54,194 nt of DNA from Clostridia bacterium (GTDB lineage: Bacteria; Bacillota; Clostridia; Oscillospirales; CAG-272), in the NCBI GenBank assembly GCA_017411745.1, contig JAFQPM010000029.1:1-54194 (forward strand), in the 5' to 3' direction. Shown here in pieces: positions 33,946-42,176 of this stretch (the stretch's first letter is position 1; every line of letters starts with the position of its first letter). The notes under the pieces were generated by a model, which searched no databases, was not told the DNA's origin, and saw nothing but the letters and a program-made list of their open reading frames with translations. A program made the position numbers and the translations under genes.

Positions 33946-34992
33946 ATGACCGACGGAATTATCTATTTTCCCAATATCGTCGGCAACGACGCGCTTATCC
34001 GCCGCTTGTCAAAGGATATATCGGAAAACAGACTCTCTCACGCATACGTTTTGGAAGGCGCAAAGGGCAGCGGACGGCACACGATCGCAAAAGAGGCTAT
34101 CGCCGCAATAGAATGTGAGGCTCGATCTGATGGCAAAACGCACATTTCCGTACCTTGCGGCAGGTGCAAAAGCTGTGAAAAGATACTGTCGGGTAAATCT
34201 CCCGACGTGATCACGCTGGGTCTTGAGGGCGAGCGATCCACGATCGGCGTTGAAGCTATCAGAAATCTGAAAAACGATATTTTCACTGCTCCAAACGATC
34301 TTTCGGTCAAGGCTTATATCATCGAGGATGCGGATCTTATGACTCCGCAGGCGCAAAATGCGTTTCTGCTCTCTCTTGAGGAGCCGCCCTCGTACATTAT
34401 ATTCTTTCTGATATGCGAAAATTCCGAAAATCTGCTTGAGACCGTGCGCTCACGCGCGCCGACGCTTCGAACGCAAAGATCGTCTTCTGAAGAACTTGAA
34501 GAATATCTGCTAAAAAACGACAGCCGCGCCGCAGAATTGAAAAACACTTCTCCGCGCGAGTGGGAGGAGATAGTCTGTGCAAGTCAGGGCTCGATCGGAA
34601 ACGGTCTTGAACTGCTCGATGCAAAAAAACGCGCTCGTTTGCTTGAATACCGAGGCGTTGCAAAAAAATTGGTCACTATGCTTGGCAGATCAAACAAAGT
34701 TGCAGCCCTTGAGTCTATATCATCGTTCGGAACGAAGAGATCCGAGGTCTGCAGACAGCTTTCGTTTTTGCAAAGCGCTCTGCGCGATCTGTTGCTTTTA
34801 AAGAAATGTGAGACGGCACCTCTCTGCTTTTTCGAAAGACGGGACGATGCTATTGAGCTCTCGACCAATTTTACTGCCCACACGCTCTTGTCTCTTTACG
34901 ACGCGTCGCTCGTAGCGATGGACGATCTTGAGGCGAACGCAAACGTCCGCCTGACTCTGATGAATATGTTGCAGAGCGCAGGGCTCATTTAA
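33946..34992 (+). CDS. holB: DNA polymerase III subunit delta'
   Basis: This AAA+ subunit of the clamp loader has an N-terminal segment with the degenerate Walker A GAKGSGRHT (38-46), a zinc module (Cys57, Cys71, Cys74, Cys77), the sensor region EDADLMTPQAQNAFLLSLEE and the SRAP motif (SRC-like arginine finger) in TVRSRAPTLR. The 348-residue length fits. The ATG at 33946 has a GGAGG site; the TTG at 33931 overlaps that site. As in Bacillus, it is followed by the ricT (yaaT) gene. tmk, often upstream, is absent. Confidence 0.93.
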   Translation: MTDGIIYFPNIVGNDALIRRLSKDISENRLSHAYVLEGAKGSGRHTIAKEAIAAIECEARSDGKTHISVPCGRCKSCEKILSGKSPDVITLGLEGERSTIGVEAIRNLKNDIFTAPNDLSVKAYIIEDADLMTPQAQNAFLLSLEEPPSYIIFFLICENSENLLETVRSRAPTLRTQRSSSEELEEYLLKNDSRAAELKNTSPREWEEIVCASQGSIGNGLELLDAKKRARLLEYRGVAKKLVTMLGRSNKVAALESISSFGTKRSEVCRQLSFLQSALRDLLLLKKCETAPLCFFERRDDAIELSTNFTAHTLLSLYDASLVAMDDLEANANVRLTLMNMLQSAGLI

Positions 34993-35030
34993 ATCACGAA
35001 AAATCCCAATTTAAAAAGGTTGGTACAAAT

Positions 35031-36155
35031 ATGAATTCAGATACAAGACCAAAAAATCAGGGCAATTCCAACGGTTCGGGAAACGCTCAATCTAATAACA
35101 AAAATAAGAAAAAACCGTATTACATCAAAAAGAAAAAGCGCCACGGGAACAACGGAAATCCTCAAAATCGCGAGCGAATTCAAGAGGAAAAGAAGGAACT
35201 TACAAATGCCGATGCTCAAATCACAGAAACGGAAAGCACTCCCGACGTCGTGGTCGTCGAGGCGGACGACAGTATGGTCCCCGAGGTTATCGTTTCTATT
35301 GAGGACGACGATACCCCTAAGGTCCATGTGACCGGTGTTCGTTTCAAGCCCGGTGGAAAGGTCTATTTCTTCGCGAAGGGCGATCTTGAACCCAAGAGCT
35401 CGTCCTACGTTATAGTTGAGACTGCACGCGGCCTCGAATTCGGAGAGGTTGCTTTCGGCGACCGCGAGGTCAAAGAGTCCGCACTTGTTCCTCCGCTTCG
35501 CCCCGTCGTTCGCATCGCTACCGACGAGGACATCCAGCGCAACAAGGAAAACAAAAAGAAGGAAGACGAAGCGTTCAAGATCTGCGCCGAAAAGATCCAG
35601 AAGCACGGGCTGAGCATGAAGCTTCTTGAAGCGCAATATTCATTTGATAACTCCAAGCTTCTCTTTTATTTTACCTCCGCCAACAGAGTCGATTTCCGAG
35701 AGCTCGTAAAGGATCTTGCAAGCGTATTCAAAACGCGCATTGAGCTCCGTCAGATAGGTATACGCGACGAAGCAAAGATCATGGGCGGTCTCGGTGTTTG
35801 CGGCAGACCCCTTTGCTGTTCGACATTCTTATCCGATTTCGTTCAGGTTTCTATCAAAATGGCAAAGGAACAAAATCTCTCGCTCAATTCCGGAAAGATC
35901 TCGGGATGCTGCGGCAGACTTATGTGTTGCCTGCAATACGAATACGGCACCTACGTGGAGGAAACTGCCAAAACTCCTCCCGTTGACTCCACCGTTAAGA
36001 CCAAGGACGGAATCGGCATCGTGACCGAGGTCAGTCCTCTTGCGGCTACTCTAAAGGTAAGACTCAAGGACAAGCCTGATTCGTCTCCCGTAGTATATAA
36101 AAGAGATGACGTCACCTTGATCTCAAAGCCGACCGCAAAGAAAGCCGAGGATTGA
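35031..36155 (+). CDS. ricT: RicT (YaaT), PSP1-domain protein
   Basis: This is a component of the RicAFT (YlbF-YmcA-YaaT) complex, which in Bacillus controls RNase Y mRNA processing and affects sporulation and competence. The N-terminal 95 residues are low-complexity, Asn/Lys-rich and probably disordered. The PSP1 core has GLEFGEVAFGDREV, the central Cys cluster GVCGRPLCC and the second cluster GCCGRLMCCLQYEYG. These Cys residues are known iron-sulfur ligands in Bacillus. The 374-residue length exceeds Bacillus YaaT because of the N-terminal tail. It follows holB, the conserved order. Confidence 0.93.
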   Translation: MNSDTRPKNQGNSNGSGNAQSNNKNKKKPYYIKKKKRHGNNGNPQNRERIQEEKKELTNADAQITETESTPDVVVVEADDSMVPEVIVSIEDDDTPKVHVTGVRFKPGGKVYFFAKGDLEPKSSSYVIVETARGLEFGEVAFGDREVKESALVPPLRPVVRIATDEDIQRNKENKKKEDEAFKICAEKIQKHGLSMKLLEAQYSFDNSKLLFYFTSANRVDFRELVKDLASVFKTRIELRQIGIRDEAKIMGGLGVCGRPLCCSTFLSDFVQVSIKMAKEQNLSLNSGKISGCCGRLMCCLQYEYGTYVEETAKTPPVDSTVKTKDGIGIVTEVSPLAATLKVRLKDKPDSSPVVYKRDDVTLISKPTAKKAED

Positions 36156-36236
36156 TTCGGCAAATTAGCCTATGCTAACTGTGCGGTTTTGTGCAATCCG
36201 CATAAATTATCTTAAAAATTTTGTACACAACGATAC

Positions 36237-36265
36237 TTGAAAATCAGATCGGTTTGTGATACAAT
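36237..36265 (+). promoter_or_regulatory. Promoter of the ferredoxin gene
   Basis: TTGAAA (36237-36242), a 17-bp spacer and TACAAT (36260-36265). With a dedicated terminator downstream, it defines a single-gene transcript. Confidence 0.85.
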
Positions 36266-36298
36266 GATAGCATCAAAAATATATGGAGGTACATTTCT

Positions 36299-36469
36299 AT
36301 GGCATACAAGATTTCCGACGATTGCATCTCTTGCGGCGCTTGTGCAGCAGAGTGCCCCGTTGAAGCTATTTCCGAGGGTGACGGCAAGTACGTTATCGAC
36401 GCTGACACATGTATCGACTGCGGTAACTGCGCAGAGGTATGTCCCGTTGGCGCTCCCGCTCAGGACTAA
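36299..36469 (+). CDS. 2[4Fe-4S] clostridial ferredoxin
   Basis: This is a 56-residue soluble electron carrier, too short for usual gene-length cut-offs. Two cluster motifs CxxCxxCxxxCP are complete: CISCGACAAECP and CIDCGNCAEVCP. It is acidic, as is usual for clostridial ferredoxins. An ATG with GGAGG 9 bases upstream, a consensus promoter and a strong terminator surround it, so it is a stand-alone unit. It would serve pyruvate:ferredoxin oxidoreductase, hydrogenase or other redox partners, none of which is in the window. Confidence 0.97.
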   Translation: MAYKISDDCISCGACAAECPVEAISEGDGKYVIDADTCIDCGNCAEVCPVGAPAQD

Positions 36470-36485
36470 TATAGCTTATAGCTAT

Positions 36486-36520
36486 CGCCGAGCCGCGTGA
36501 GTGGCTCGGCGTTTGTTTTT
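36486..36520 (+). terminator. Terminator of the ferredoxin gene
   Basis: A perfect 9-bp GC-rich stem (CGCCGAGCC / GGCTCGGCG, 36486-36494 with 36503-36511) is followed by a T-rich run. Confidence 0.9.
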
Positions 36521-36555
36521 ATTTTGATTACTTAAACGCTTATTCGGAGGTCGCT

Positions 36556-37305
36556 TTGGAAAAGACTACGAAAATAAACGATGATCTTACTCTGATACAA
36601 AGCTCGCAGGGGCTCACCTTCGGCAGCGACGCTTATCTTTTGTCCGCATTTGTTTTTGGGGGGAAAAATCAAGTCGGCGCCGATCTGGGCAGCGGTACGG
36701 GAGTAATTCCTCTGCTCTGCGCTTCAAGAAAAAAGGCTGCGAGAATATATGCCGTTGAAATACAGGAAAAATTCGTTGATCTTATCAGAAGAAACTCAGA
36801 GATAAACAGCAAGGGCGAGATCATTCGACCCGTGCTTGCTGACGTGCGTTCGCTTAAAGCTTCGGATATCGGTACGGAGGTCGACTTCGTTACGGCAAAT
36901 CCTCCTTATATGAAAATTGACAGCGGAAAACGCAACGAGCACGATGAAAAATTCATCGCGCGACACGAGGTCTGCGGAGGTATTGGCGATTTTTGCGCTT
37001 GCGCTTACAGGCTGCTAAAGCACGGCGGTAAATTTTACGTAGTCTGGCGCCCCGATCGGCTTGTTGACCTGATCTGCGCTCTGCGCGAAAACCGTCTTGA
37101 ACCCAAGCTTATCACATTCGTTTGTGCAACTCCTCAAAGCGAGCCCTCGATGGTTTTGGTGCGCTCCTCGAAGGGCGCGGCGGCAGGATCAACAATTACT
37201 CGCACCCTCTTTTTGCATGACAGCAAAGAAGGTGCTATTCAAAGCAAGCTGTCGTCCGACGCGGCTAAAATATACGAAAACTGCTCGTTTGCTGATTTCA
37301 AGTAA
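36556..37305 (+). CDS. tRNA1(Val) adenine-N6 methyltransferase-like protein (YabB/TrmN6 family)
   Basis: This is a SAM-dependent N6-adenine methyltransferase. The SAM motif is GADLGSGTGVIPLLCA, and the catalytic NPPY tetrad lies in VTANPPYMKID. This family is called YfiC/TrmN6 in Escherichia (A37 of tRNA-Val) and YabB in Bacillus. The 249-residue length fits. The start is TTG at 36556 with GGAGG 5 bases upstream. Bacillus also has yabB close to holB-yaaT, so position supports the assignment. The exact tRNA target is inferred. Confidence 0.85.
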   Translation: MEKTTKINDDLTLIQSSQGLTFGSDAYLLSAFVFGGKNQVGADLGSGTGVIPLLCASRKKAARIYAVEIQEKFVDLIRRNSEINSKGEIIRPVLADVRSLKASDIGTEVDFVTANPPYMKIDSGKRNEHDEKFIARHEVCGGIGDFCACAYRLLKHGGKFYVVWRPDRLVDLICALRENRLEPKLITFVCATPQSEPSMVLVRSSKGAAAGSTITRTLFLHDSKEGAIQSKLSSDAAKIYENCSFADFK

Positions 37306-37344
37306 TGTCGAAAAGGCATTTTCGGCTGTTTTTAAGGAAAATAT

Positions 37345-38118
37345 ATGGAAAATATGAAACGGATCCTCAGCTACACTCGCCGGGGAATAGATGATTATAA
37401 TATGATACAAGAGGGAGATAAAATTGCCGTCGGTGTTTCGGCGGGAAAGGACTCTCTTACCCTTTTGTGCGCTATGGCTTATCTGCGCCGCTTTTATCCC
37501 AAAAAATTCGAGCTCATAGCCATAACCGTGGATATGGGCTTCGATGAGGGTATGGATTTCGGTCCGATACAAAGACTTTGCGAGGAGCTCGACGTACCCT
37601 ATCACATCGTGCCCACACAGATATACAAGATCATTTTTGACGTCAGAAAAGAGGCGAATCCCTGCTCTCTTTGCGCTAAAATGCGCCGCGGGGCGCTTCA
37701 CAACGCGGCAAAGGAGCTTGGATGCACATCGGTAGCACTCGGACACCATTTTGACGACGTGGTCGAGACCTTTATGCTCAATCTCTTTTTTGAGGGCAGA
37801 CTTGGATGCTTCAGCCCCGTCACAGAGCTCTCACGAGTCGGAATAAAGCTGATACGACCTATGATCTATATGCCCGAAAAGGATGTTGCCGAGTTTGCAA
37901 GAAAAAATCAGCTTCCCGTTATCAACTCTCCCTGCCCTGCGGATAAAAATACTGAGCGCGAGGAGATGAAACAGCTTTTGCGCTCACTTGAGCGCGAAAA
38001 CAAGGGACTTCGCTATCGAATTTTCGGCGCGATCTGCCGCGGAGAGCTTGACGGATTCCGCGAGCTTGGCAGAATGGAAGGAATAAAAAAATACTCGGAA
38101 GACGAGCCGAAGGAATGA
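37345..38118 (+). CDS. TtcA-like tRNA 2-thiolation protein
   Basis: This is a PP-loop ATPase of the TtcA family, which thiolates C32 of tRNA using a [4Fe-4S] cluster. The PP-loop is GVSAGKDSL (Ser32-Ala33-Gly34-Lys35-Asp36-Ser37), with Ala where SGGKDS is typical. The cluster Cys pair lies in NPCSLCAKMRRG, and GHHFDDVVETFMLNL plus a late Cys in INSPCPADK complete the pattern. Length is 257 residues. It follows the methyltransferase by 39 bp, making a small tRNA-modification pair. Related TtuA-type proteins cannot be wholly excluded. Confidence 0.85.
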   Translation: MENMKRILSYTRRGIDDYNMIQEGDKIAVGVSAGKDSLTLLCAMAYLRRFYPKKFELIAITVDMGFDEGMDFGPIQRLCEELDVPYHIVPTQIYKIIFDVRKEANPCSLCAKMRRGALHNAAKELGCTSVALGHHFDDVVETFMLNLFFEGRLGCFSPVTELSRVGIKLIRPMIYMPEKDVAEFARKNQLPVINSPCPADKNTEREEMKQLLRSLERENKGLRYRIFGAICRGELDGFRELGRMEGIKKYSEDEPKE

Positions 38119-38123
38119 TATAT

Positions 38124-38160
38124 AAAAAGACCTTTTCAGTTAGTGAGAAGGTCTTTTTGT
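38124..38160. terminator. Bidirectional terminator after the ttcA-like gene
   Basis: An 11-bp stem (38124-38134 with 38148-38158) begins in an A-run and ends in a T-run, ending the plus-strand unit and the convergent CBM9-like gene. Confidence 0.85.
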
Positions 38161-38178
38161 TTGTATTCGTGGTTATAT

Positions 38179-38778
38179 TTATTCTTTGAAGATCATTGTG
38201 CCGAATTTTTCCGGGCGATGAAAGGTAAAGCGTTCCCTATCTACCTCGCTCCAAGATAAATAGTGCGGCGGATCGGAGAGGTCGGCACACTTATAACAGT
38301 TTGCGCGAACCGTCTTACCTTCTTTTGCTTCAAATTCAGGGAAAAATCTGCGGATAAAGCCAAAAGGAAGCTTATAAAAAATCTCCCAGCCATCATTGAA
38401 TTTGTTTATCTTCGGATTGAGTATTGATTCGTGACCTTCGGGCAGGATAAGCCGGGTGAGCGTGTCGACAGAGGATCCAATACCGAGAAAAAGTGTGCCG
38501 AGCGAGTTGAATTCTATATTCAGATATCTGTTATCGTCTTGCATCGGGCAGATGAAAAATTCAAGACAGCTATCCTTACACGGCGCGGCCAGCGCCCCTA
38601 TTTCCTCGGCGCGTGTCTGCGACTCGCAGGTAGAGAGATGTATAAGAAGCGAATCATCGTTCCAAGAAATCTGCGCCGAAGCGGTGATATCGCTTGGTGT
38701 TTCGAGATACGGAACATCGATATTTAAGATGGGGACATCGTTCCAATTTGTGAATTTGTTTATTTGATACACTTTCAT
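38179..38778 (-). CDS. CBM9-like carbohydrate-binding domain protein
   Basis: This single-domain 199-residue protein is similar to family 9-like carbohydrate-binding/DOMON-type beta-sandwiches (SWNDDSLLIHLS, CLEFFICPM, YLNIEFNSLGTLFLGIG, WEIFYKLPFGFI, RANCYKCAD). It has no signal peptide or membrane anchor, so it appears cytosolic, which is odd for a glycan-binding module. Such stand-alone proteins are frequent in gut Clostridia and lack a demonstrated role. It is monocistronic and followed by a shared terminator. Confidence 0.65.
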   Translation of the reverse strand: MKVYQINKFTNWNDVPILNIDVPYLETPSDITASAQISWNDDSLLIHLSTCESQTRAEEIGALAAPCKDSCLEFFICPMQDDNRYLNIEFNSLGTLFLGIGSSVDTLTRLILPEGHESILNPKINKFNDGWEIFYKLPFGFIRRFFPEFEAKEGKTVRANCYKCADLSDPPHYLSWSEVDRERFTFHRPEKFGTMIFKE

Positions 38779-38908
38779 AATATGTCGCTTTTTTAAATTA
38801 TTTGTTTATTTTTCTATCTATAGTTTGTTGTTTTGTTCGATTTTGAAATTGATTGTCGAGTTTTGACGTATGATGTTTAGCGAGATTACGGGCTGCGATT
38901 TTGATGAC

Positions 38909-39664
38909 TCAACCCAACAAAACATCTATCGCAAGCATCGTGCAAAATCCTATAAGCAAAGCATAAGTCGCTCCGCGTTCATTTCCGTGGGCGTGAGTTT
39001 CGGGGATCATCTCGTCGCTGACAACATAGATCATAGTTCCTCCCGCAAAAGCAAGGGCGAACGGCAATATCACCGAGGCTATCGAAACGGCAAAATATCC
39101 GATCAAAGTGCCTACGACCTCGACAAGTCCCGTAATCATAGCGATGACAAATGTTTTTCCGGGTTTAACACCTGCGGCAAGCATTGGCGCTATGATTATC
39201 ATTCCTTCGGGGATATTCTGCAACGCGATACCGCCTGCGATTATAAGCGCTCTCGAGGTATCCCCCGCCCCGAATCCGACTCCCGCCGCGATACCCTCGG
39301 GCAGATTGTGGATCGCAATAGCAACAACAAAAAGCAAGACCCTGCTTAAATTCGCGTTATGTCCGTGTGATTCTATGTCCGATCCGACGATTCTATGCAA
39401 GTGAGGTACAACTCGGTCGATGACGTTCAAAAACAACGCGCCAACAAAAATGCCCGCGATCGTGACAAGCAGTCCGAATTTACCACCGTATTCAAGCGAC
39501 GGAACGATCAGTCCGAACACCGCGGCGGCGAGCATTATTCCCGCGGCAAAGGATTGTATCATATCTGAAAATTTATGAGAGGCATTTTTGAACAAAAAGC
39601 CTATCAGGGCGCCTATTACCGTAGCACCGCCGACGCCAAGTGCGGTAAGCAACACAAGATCCAT
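38909..39664 (-). CDS. ZIP-family metal transporter (GufA-like)
   Basis: This is an eight-helix permease for divalent cations (Zn, Fe or Mn uptake). The metal-site helices HNLPEGIAAGVGFG and QNIPEGMIIIAPML are intact, and a His-containing cytoplasmic loop (HGHNANLS) lies between TM3 and TM4. The 251-residue length fits the bacterial GufA/ZupT group. Its promoter carries an inverted repeat over the start site, suggesting metal-dependent repression. It diverges from mntP, a manganese exporter, which suggests opposing control of one metal, though this is inference. Confidence 0.9.
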   Translation of the reverse strand: MDLVLLTALGVGGATVIGALIGFLFKNASHKFSDMIQSFAAGIMLAAAVFGLIVPSLEYGGKFGLLVTIAGIFVGALFLNVIDRVVPHLHRIVGSDIESHGHNANLSRVLLFVVAIAIHNLPEGIAAGVGFGAGDTSRALIIAGGIALQNIPEGMIIIAPMLAAGVKPGKTFVIAMITGLVEVVGTLIGYFAVSIASVILPFALAFAGGTMIYVVSDEMIPETHAHGNERGATYALLIGFCTMLAIDVLLG

Positions 39665-39686
39665 AAGCGTCTCCTTTCAAACGTTG

Positions 39687-39732
39687 TTAATCTTTATAGA
39701 TTAATTATAAAGTATTTTCGCTCATTAATCAA
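39687..39732 (-). promoter_or_regulatory. Promoter of the ZIP gene with overlapping inverted repeat
   Basis: On the minus strand TTGATT (39732-39727) and TATAAT (39709-39704) have a 17-bp spacer. An inverted repeat TTAATCT-N4-AGATTAA (39687-39704) overlaps the -10 edge and the expected start site, the classic place for a repressor. Confidence 0.7.
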
Positions 39733-39810
39733 GTCAAAAACAAAAAATATTTGCCGTTTTGCTCTTTTGATTGAAAGTTTGGAGGAATATCGTGTGACGT
39801 AGAGGTAAAT

Positions 39811-39835
39811 TGTGCGTGGTTTTGTGCGTGGTTTT
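39811..39835. repeat. Tandem 12-bp repeat upstream of the mntP promoter
   Basis: TGTGCGTGGTTT occurs twice back to back (39811-39822, 39823-39834), 12 bp upstream of the -35 box. This suits an activator site. Confidence 0.55.
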
Positions 39836-39846
39836 CCTATAGCGTA

Positions 39847-39875
39847 TTGACAAATCCAGCAATTTGTGGTATACT
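39847..39875 (+). promoter_or_regulatory. Promoter of mntP
   Basis: TTGACA (39847-39852), a 17-bp spacer and TATACT (39870-39875). The short leader holds a small hairpin TGTCCG...CGGACA (39884-39913) but no recognisable manganese riboswitch. Confidence 0.85.
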
Positions 39876-39945
39876 ACCGCTTGTGTCCGCAGTAAAATGA
39901 AACATAACGGACAAAGGCAGATAAAATTATAATTCGGAGTAAAAG

Positions 39946-40524
39946 ATGTTTGGTCTTGTATTAACCGCGCTCGGTCTTGGGGCAGGTCTTGCAATGGATG
40001 CGTTTTCGGTCTCGCTTGCCAACGGATTGCACGAGCCGAAGATGAAATTGCCCAGAATGCTTCTTATAGCGGGCACGTTTGCGATATTTCAGGGCGTGAT
40101 GCCCATGATAGGTTGGGTATGCGTACACACCGTGCTGCAATATTTTACCGCGCTTTCAAATTTCATTCCTTGGATAGCCTTCGCGTTGCTCGGATATATC
40201 GGTGGGAAAATGATATATGACGGAGTCAAGTGCGGCTGCGATGATTGCGAATGTGGCGAGAAGCTGACGTTCGGGTTGCTTATGGTGCAAGGGGTCGCAA
40301 CGTCAATAGATGCGCTTTCGGTCGGGTTTGCCATCGCCGAAAACTCGCTTTTCGAGGCATTATTGAGCGTAGCAATAATTGCCGCTATGACGCTTGCGAT
40401 CTGCATGGCGGGGCTTATTATCGGAAAGCTTTTCGGCTCAAAATTCGCGGGCAAGGCTTCGATATTCGGCGGTGTTATTCTCGTTGCTATCGGGCTTGAG
40501 ATACTTATATCGTCTTTCTTTTGA
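39946..40524 (+). CDS. mntP: Manganese efflux pump MntP
   Basis: This six-helix inner-membrane exporter of Mn(II) belongs to the family formerly DUF204. Two homologous halves are visible: GLGLGAGLAMDAFSVSLANG (first, with the metal-binding Asp) and GVATSIDALSVGFAIAE (second, with the matching Asp). The 192-residue length is standard. A Cys/Asp-rich loop (KCGCDDCECGEK) sits between the halves and may hold metal. It is expressed from its own consensus promoter and ends at a terminator. Confidence 0.94.
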   Translation: MFGLVLTALGLGAGLAMDAFSVSLANGLHEPKMKLPRMLLIAGTFAIFQGVMPMIGWVCVHTVLQYFTALSNFIPWIAFALLGYIGGKMIYDGVKCGCDDCECGEKLTFGLLMVQGVATSIDALSVGFAIAENSLFEALLSVAIIAAMTLAICMAGLIIGKLFGSKFAGKASIFGGVILVAIGLEILISSFF

Positions 40525-40530
40525 TATTTA

Positions 40531-40572
40531 AACAAGTCGGTGCTCCTACGGGTCACTCGGCTTGTTTTTTTA
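40531..40572 (+). terminator. Terminator of mntP
   Basis: The stem ACAAGTCG / CGGCTTGT, with extra pairing inside (GTG/CAC), is followed by a seven-T run. Confidence 0.8.
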
Positions 40573-40597
40573 TTTTAATGCAGTTTGTAAATTATTA

Positions 40598-40626
40598 TTG
40601 ATTTTAACTTGAATATATGGTATACT
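40598..40626 (+). promoter_or_regulatory. Promoter of deoC-punA-deoB
   Basis: TTGATT (40598-40603), a 17-bp spacer and TATACT (40621-40626). Confidence 0.75.
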
Positions 40627-40669
40627 AATATTACGAAGATTACCCGATTTCAATTTAACGGAGGAACAT

Positions 40670-41347
40670 ATGGAGATCAACGACAAGATTCAAAACATAC
40701 TTTCCGCATGCGATCACACTCTGCTTTCTACCACAGCAACCTGGGCAGACATCCGCGAGATATGCAACGACGGAATGAAATACGGCACGGCTTCGGTCTG
40801 TATTCCGCCCGCATTCGTCGCAAGAGCGCGCGAATACGTAGGTAAAAGACTAAAGATTTGCACCGTTATCGGATTTCCCAACGGTTATCAGACAACCGAG
40901 GTGAAGGTTTTTGAGACGCAGAACGCTATTGCTAACGGTGCCGACGAGATCGATATGGTCATCAATATTGGCGAGCTCAAGGCGAGAAATTTCAGCTATC
41001 TCATCGACGAGATCTCGCAGATAAAGAAGGCTTGCGGCGACAAGATACTTAAGGTAATTATCGAGACCTGCCTTCTTACCGACACCGAAAAGATGGAGAT
41101 GTGCCGTGTGGTAACTCTTGCGGGCGCTGACTTTATCAAGACTTCAACGGGATTCTCCACGGGCGGCGCGACGTTTGACGACGTCAAGCTGATGCGCGAC
41201 TCTTGTGACCCTGCAGTCAAGGTCAAGGCGGCGGGTGGAATCTCAAGCCTTGAAGACGCACAGAAATTTCTTGATCTTGGTGCGGATAGACTCGGAACGA
41301 GCCGCGTGGTCAAGATCGTAAAAAATGAGAAAGGTAGCGGTTATTGA
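40670..41347 (+). CDS. deoC: Deoxyribose-phosphate aldolase
   Basis: This class I aldolase splits 2-deoxyribose-5-phosphate into acetaldehyde and glyceraldehyde-3-phosphate. It has [26 protein letters not shown], the Schiff-base Lys region [16 protein letters not shown] and [20 protein letters not shown]. The 225-residue length is normal. The ATG has a GGAGG site. punA begins 1 base after its stop, so the three genes form a deoxynucleoside salvage operon. Confidence 0.96.
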   Translation: MEINDKIQNILSACDHTLLSTTATWADIREICNDGMKYGTASVCIPPAFVARAREYVGKRLKICTVIGFPNGYQTTEVKVFETQNAIANGADEIDMVINIGELKARNFSYLIDEISQIKKACGDKILKVIIETCLLTDTEKMEMCRVVTLAGADFIKTSTGFSTGGATFDDVKLMRDSCDPAVKVKAAGGISSLEDAQKFLDLGADRLGTSRVVKIVKNEKGSGY

Positions 41348-41348
41348 T

Positions 41349-42161
41349 ATGTATACAAAGCTTTTGAATTGTGTAAAAAGCATCAGAGAAAAGACCGATT
41401 TCGTGCCTGAGATAGGTCTTATTCTCGGATCGGGTCTTGGAGACTACGCAAAGAACATCGACGTGGTTGCAAGAATCGAATATTCGGATATCGAGGGCTT
41501 TCCCGTATCGACCGTTCCCGGTCACTGCGGTCGATTCGTTTTCGGCTACGTTGGCAGCAAAAAGGTAGTCGCTATGCAGGGTCGAGTTCATTATTACGAG
41601 GGCTATCCCATCGGTGACGTAGTGCTTCCTACTCGCATTATGGGTCTGCTCGGCATTAAAAAGCTTTTCCTGACCAATGCCGCAGGCGGAGTTAATTTCG
41701 ACTTCAAGCCCGGTGATTTTATGATGATCACCGACCATATAACCAGCTTTGTGCCCAGTCCTCTTATCGGTAAGAACATTGAGGAGCTTGGCGTGAGATT
41801 TCCCGATATGAGCGAGGTCTACAGCAAGTCCTTGCGCGAGCTTATCGTCCAGGCTGCGGCTGAGCACTCGATCGAGCTCAAGGAAGGCGTTTACGTTCAG
41901 CTTACGGGCCCCAACTACGAAACTCCTGCGGAGATCCGCATGTGCAGACTGCTTGGTGCAGACGCGGTGGGTATGAGCACGGCTTGTGAGGCGATGGCGG
42001 CAAGACATATGGGCATCGAGGTCTGCGGAATCTCCTGCATAACCAATATGGCGGCAGGTATGACCAAGGAAAAGCTTTCGCATACCGAGGTTCAGGAGAC
42101 TGCCGACCGCGTTGCGAAGCAGTTTGAGATGCTCGTTTCGTCGGTCATTGAGAAAATGTAA
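41349..42161 (+). CDS. punA: Purine-nucleoside phosphorylase
   Basis: This trimeric-type (NP-II) phosphorylase acts on guanosine, inosine and their deoxy forms. Motifs are LILGSGLGDYA, VPGHCGRFVFG, MQGRVHYYEGY, LTNAAGGVN, LTGPNYETPAEIRM and the base-binding VGMSTACEAMAARHMG. Length is 270 residues. I chose the ATG at 41349 over the ATG at 41325, because the former has upstream AAAGG and the latter has none. It supplies (deoxy)ribose-1-phosphate to DeoB. Confidence 0.95.
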   Translation: MYTKLLNCVKSIREKTDFVPEIGLILGSGLGDYAKNIDVVARIEYSDIEGFPVSTVPGHCGRFVFGYVGSKKVVAMQGRVHYYEGYPIGDVVLPTRIMGLLGIKKLFLTNAAGGVNFDFKPGDFMMITDHITSFVPSPLIGKNIEELGVRFPDMSEVYSKSLRELIVQAAAEHSIELKEGVYVQLTGPNYETPAEIRMCRLLGADAVGMSTACEAMAARHMGIEVCGISCITNMAAGMTKEKLSHTEVQETADRVAKQFEMLVSSVIEKM

Positions 42162-42176
42162 TTTAAGGATACGAAT

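Noticed and set aside
39876..39945. yybP-ykoY manganese riboswitch before mntP
   Set aside because: The leader is only about 65 nt and lacks the paired L1/L3 motifs. Just one small TGTCCG/CGGACA hairpin is present.
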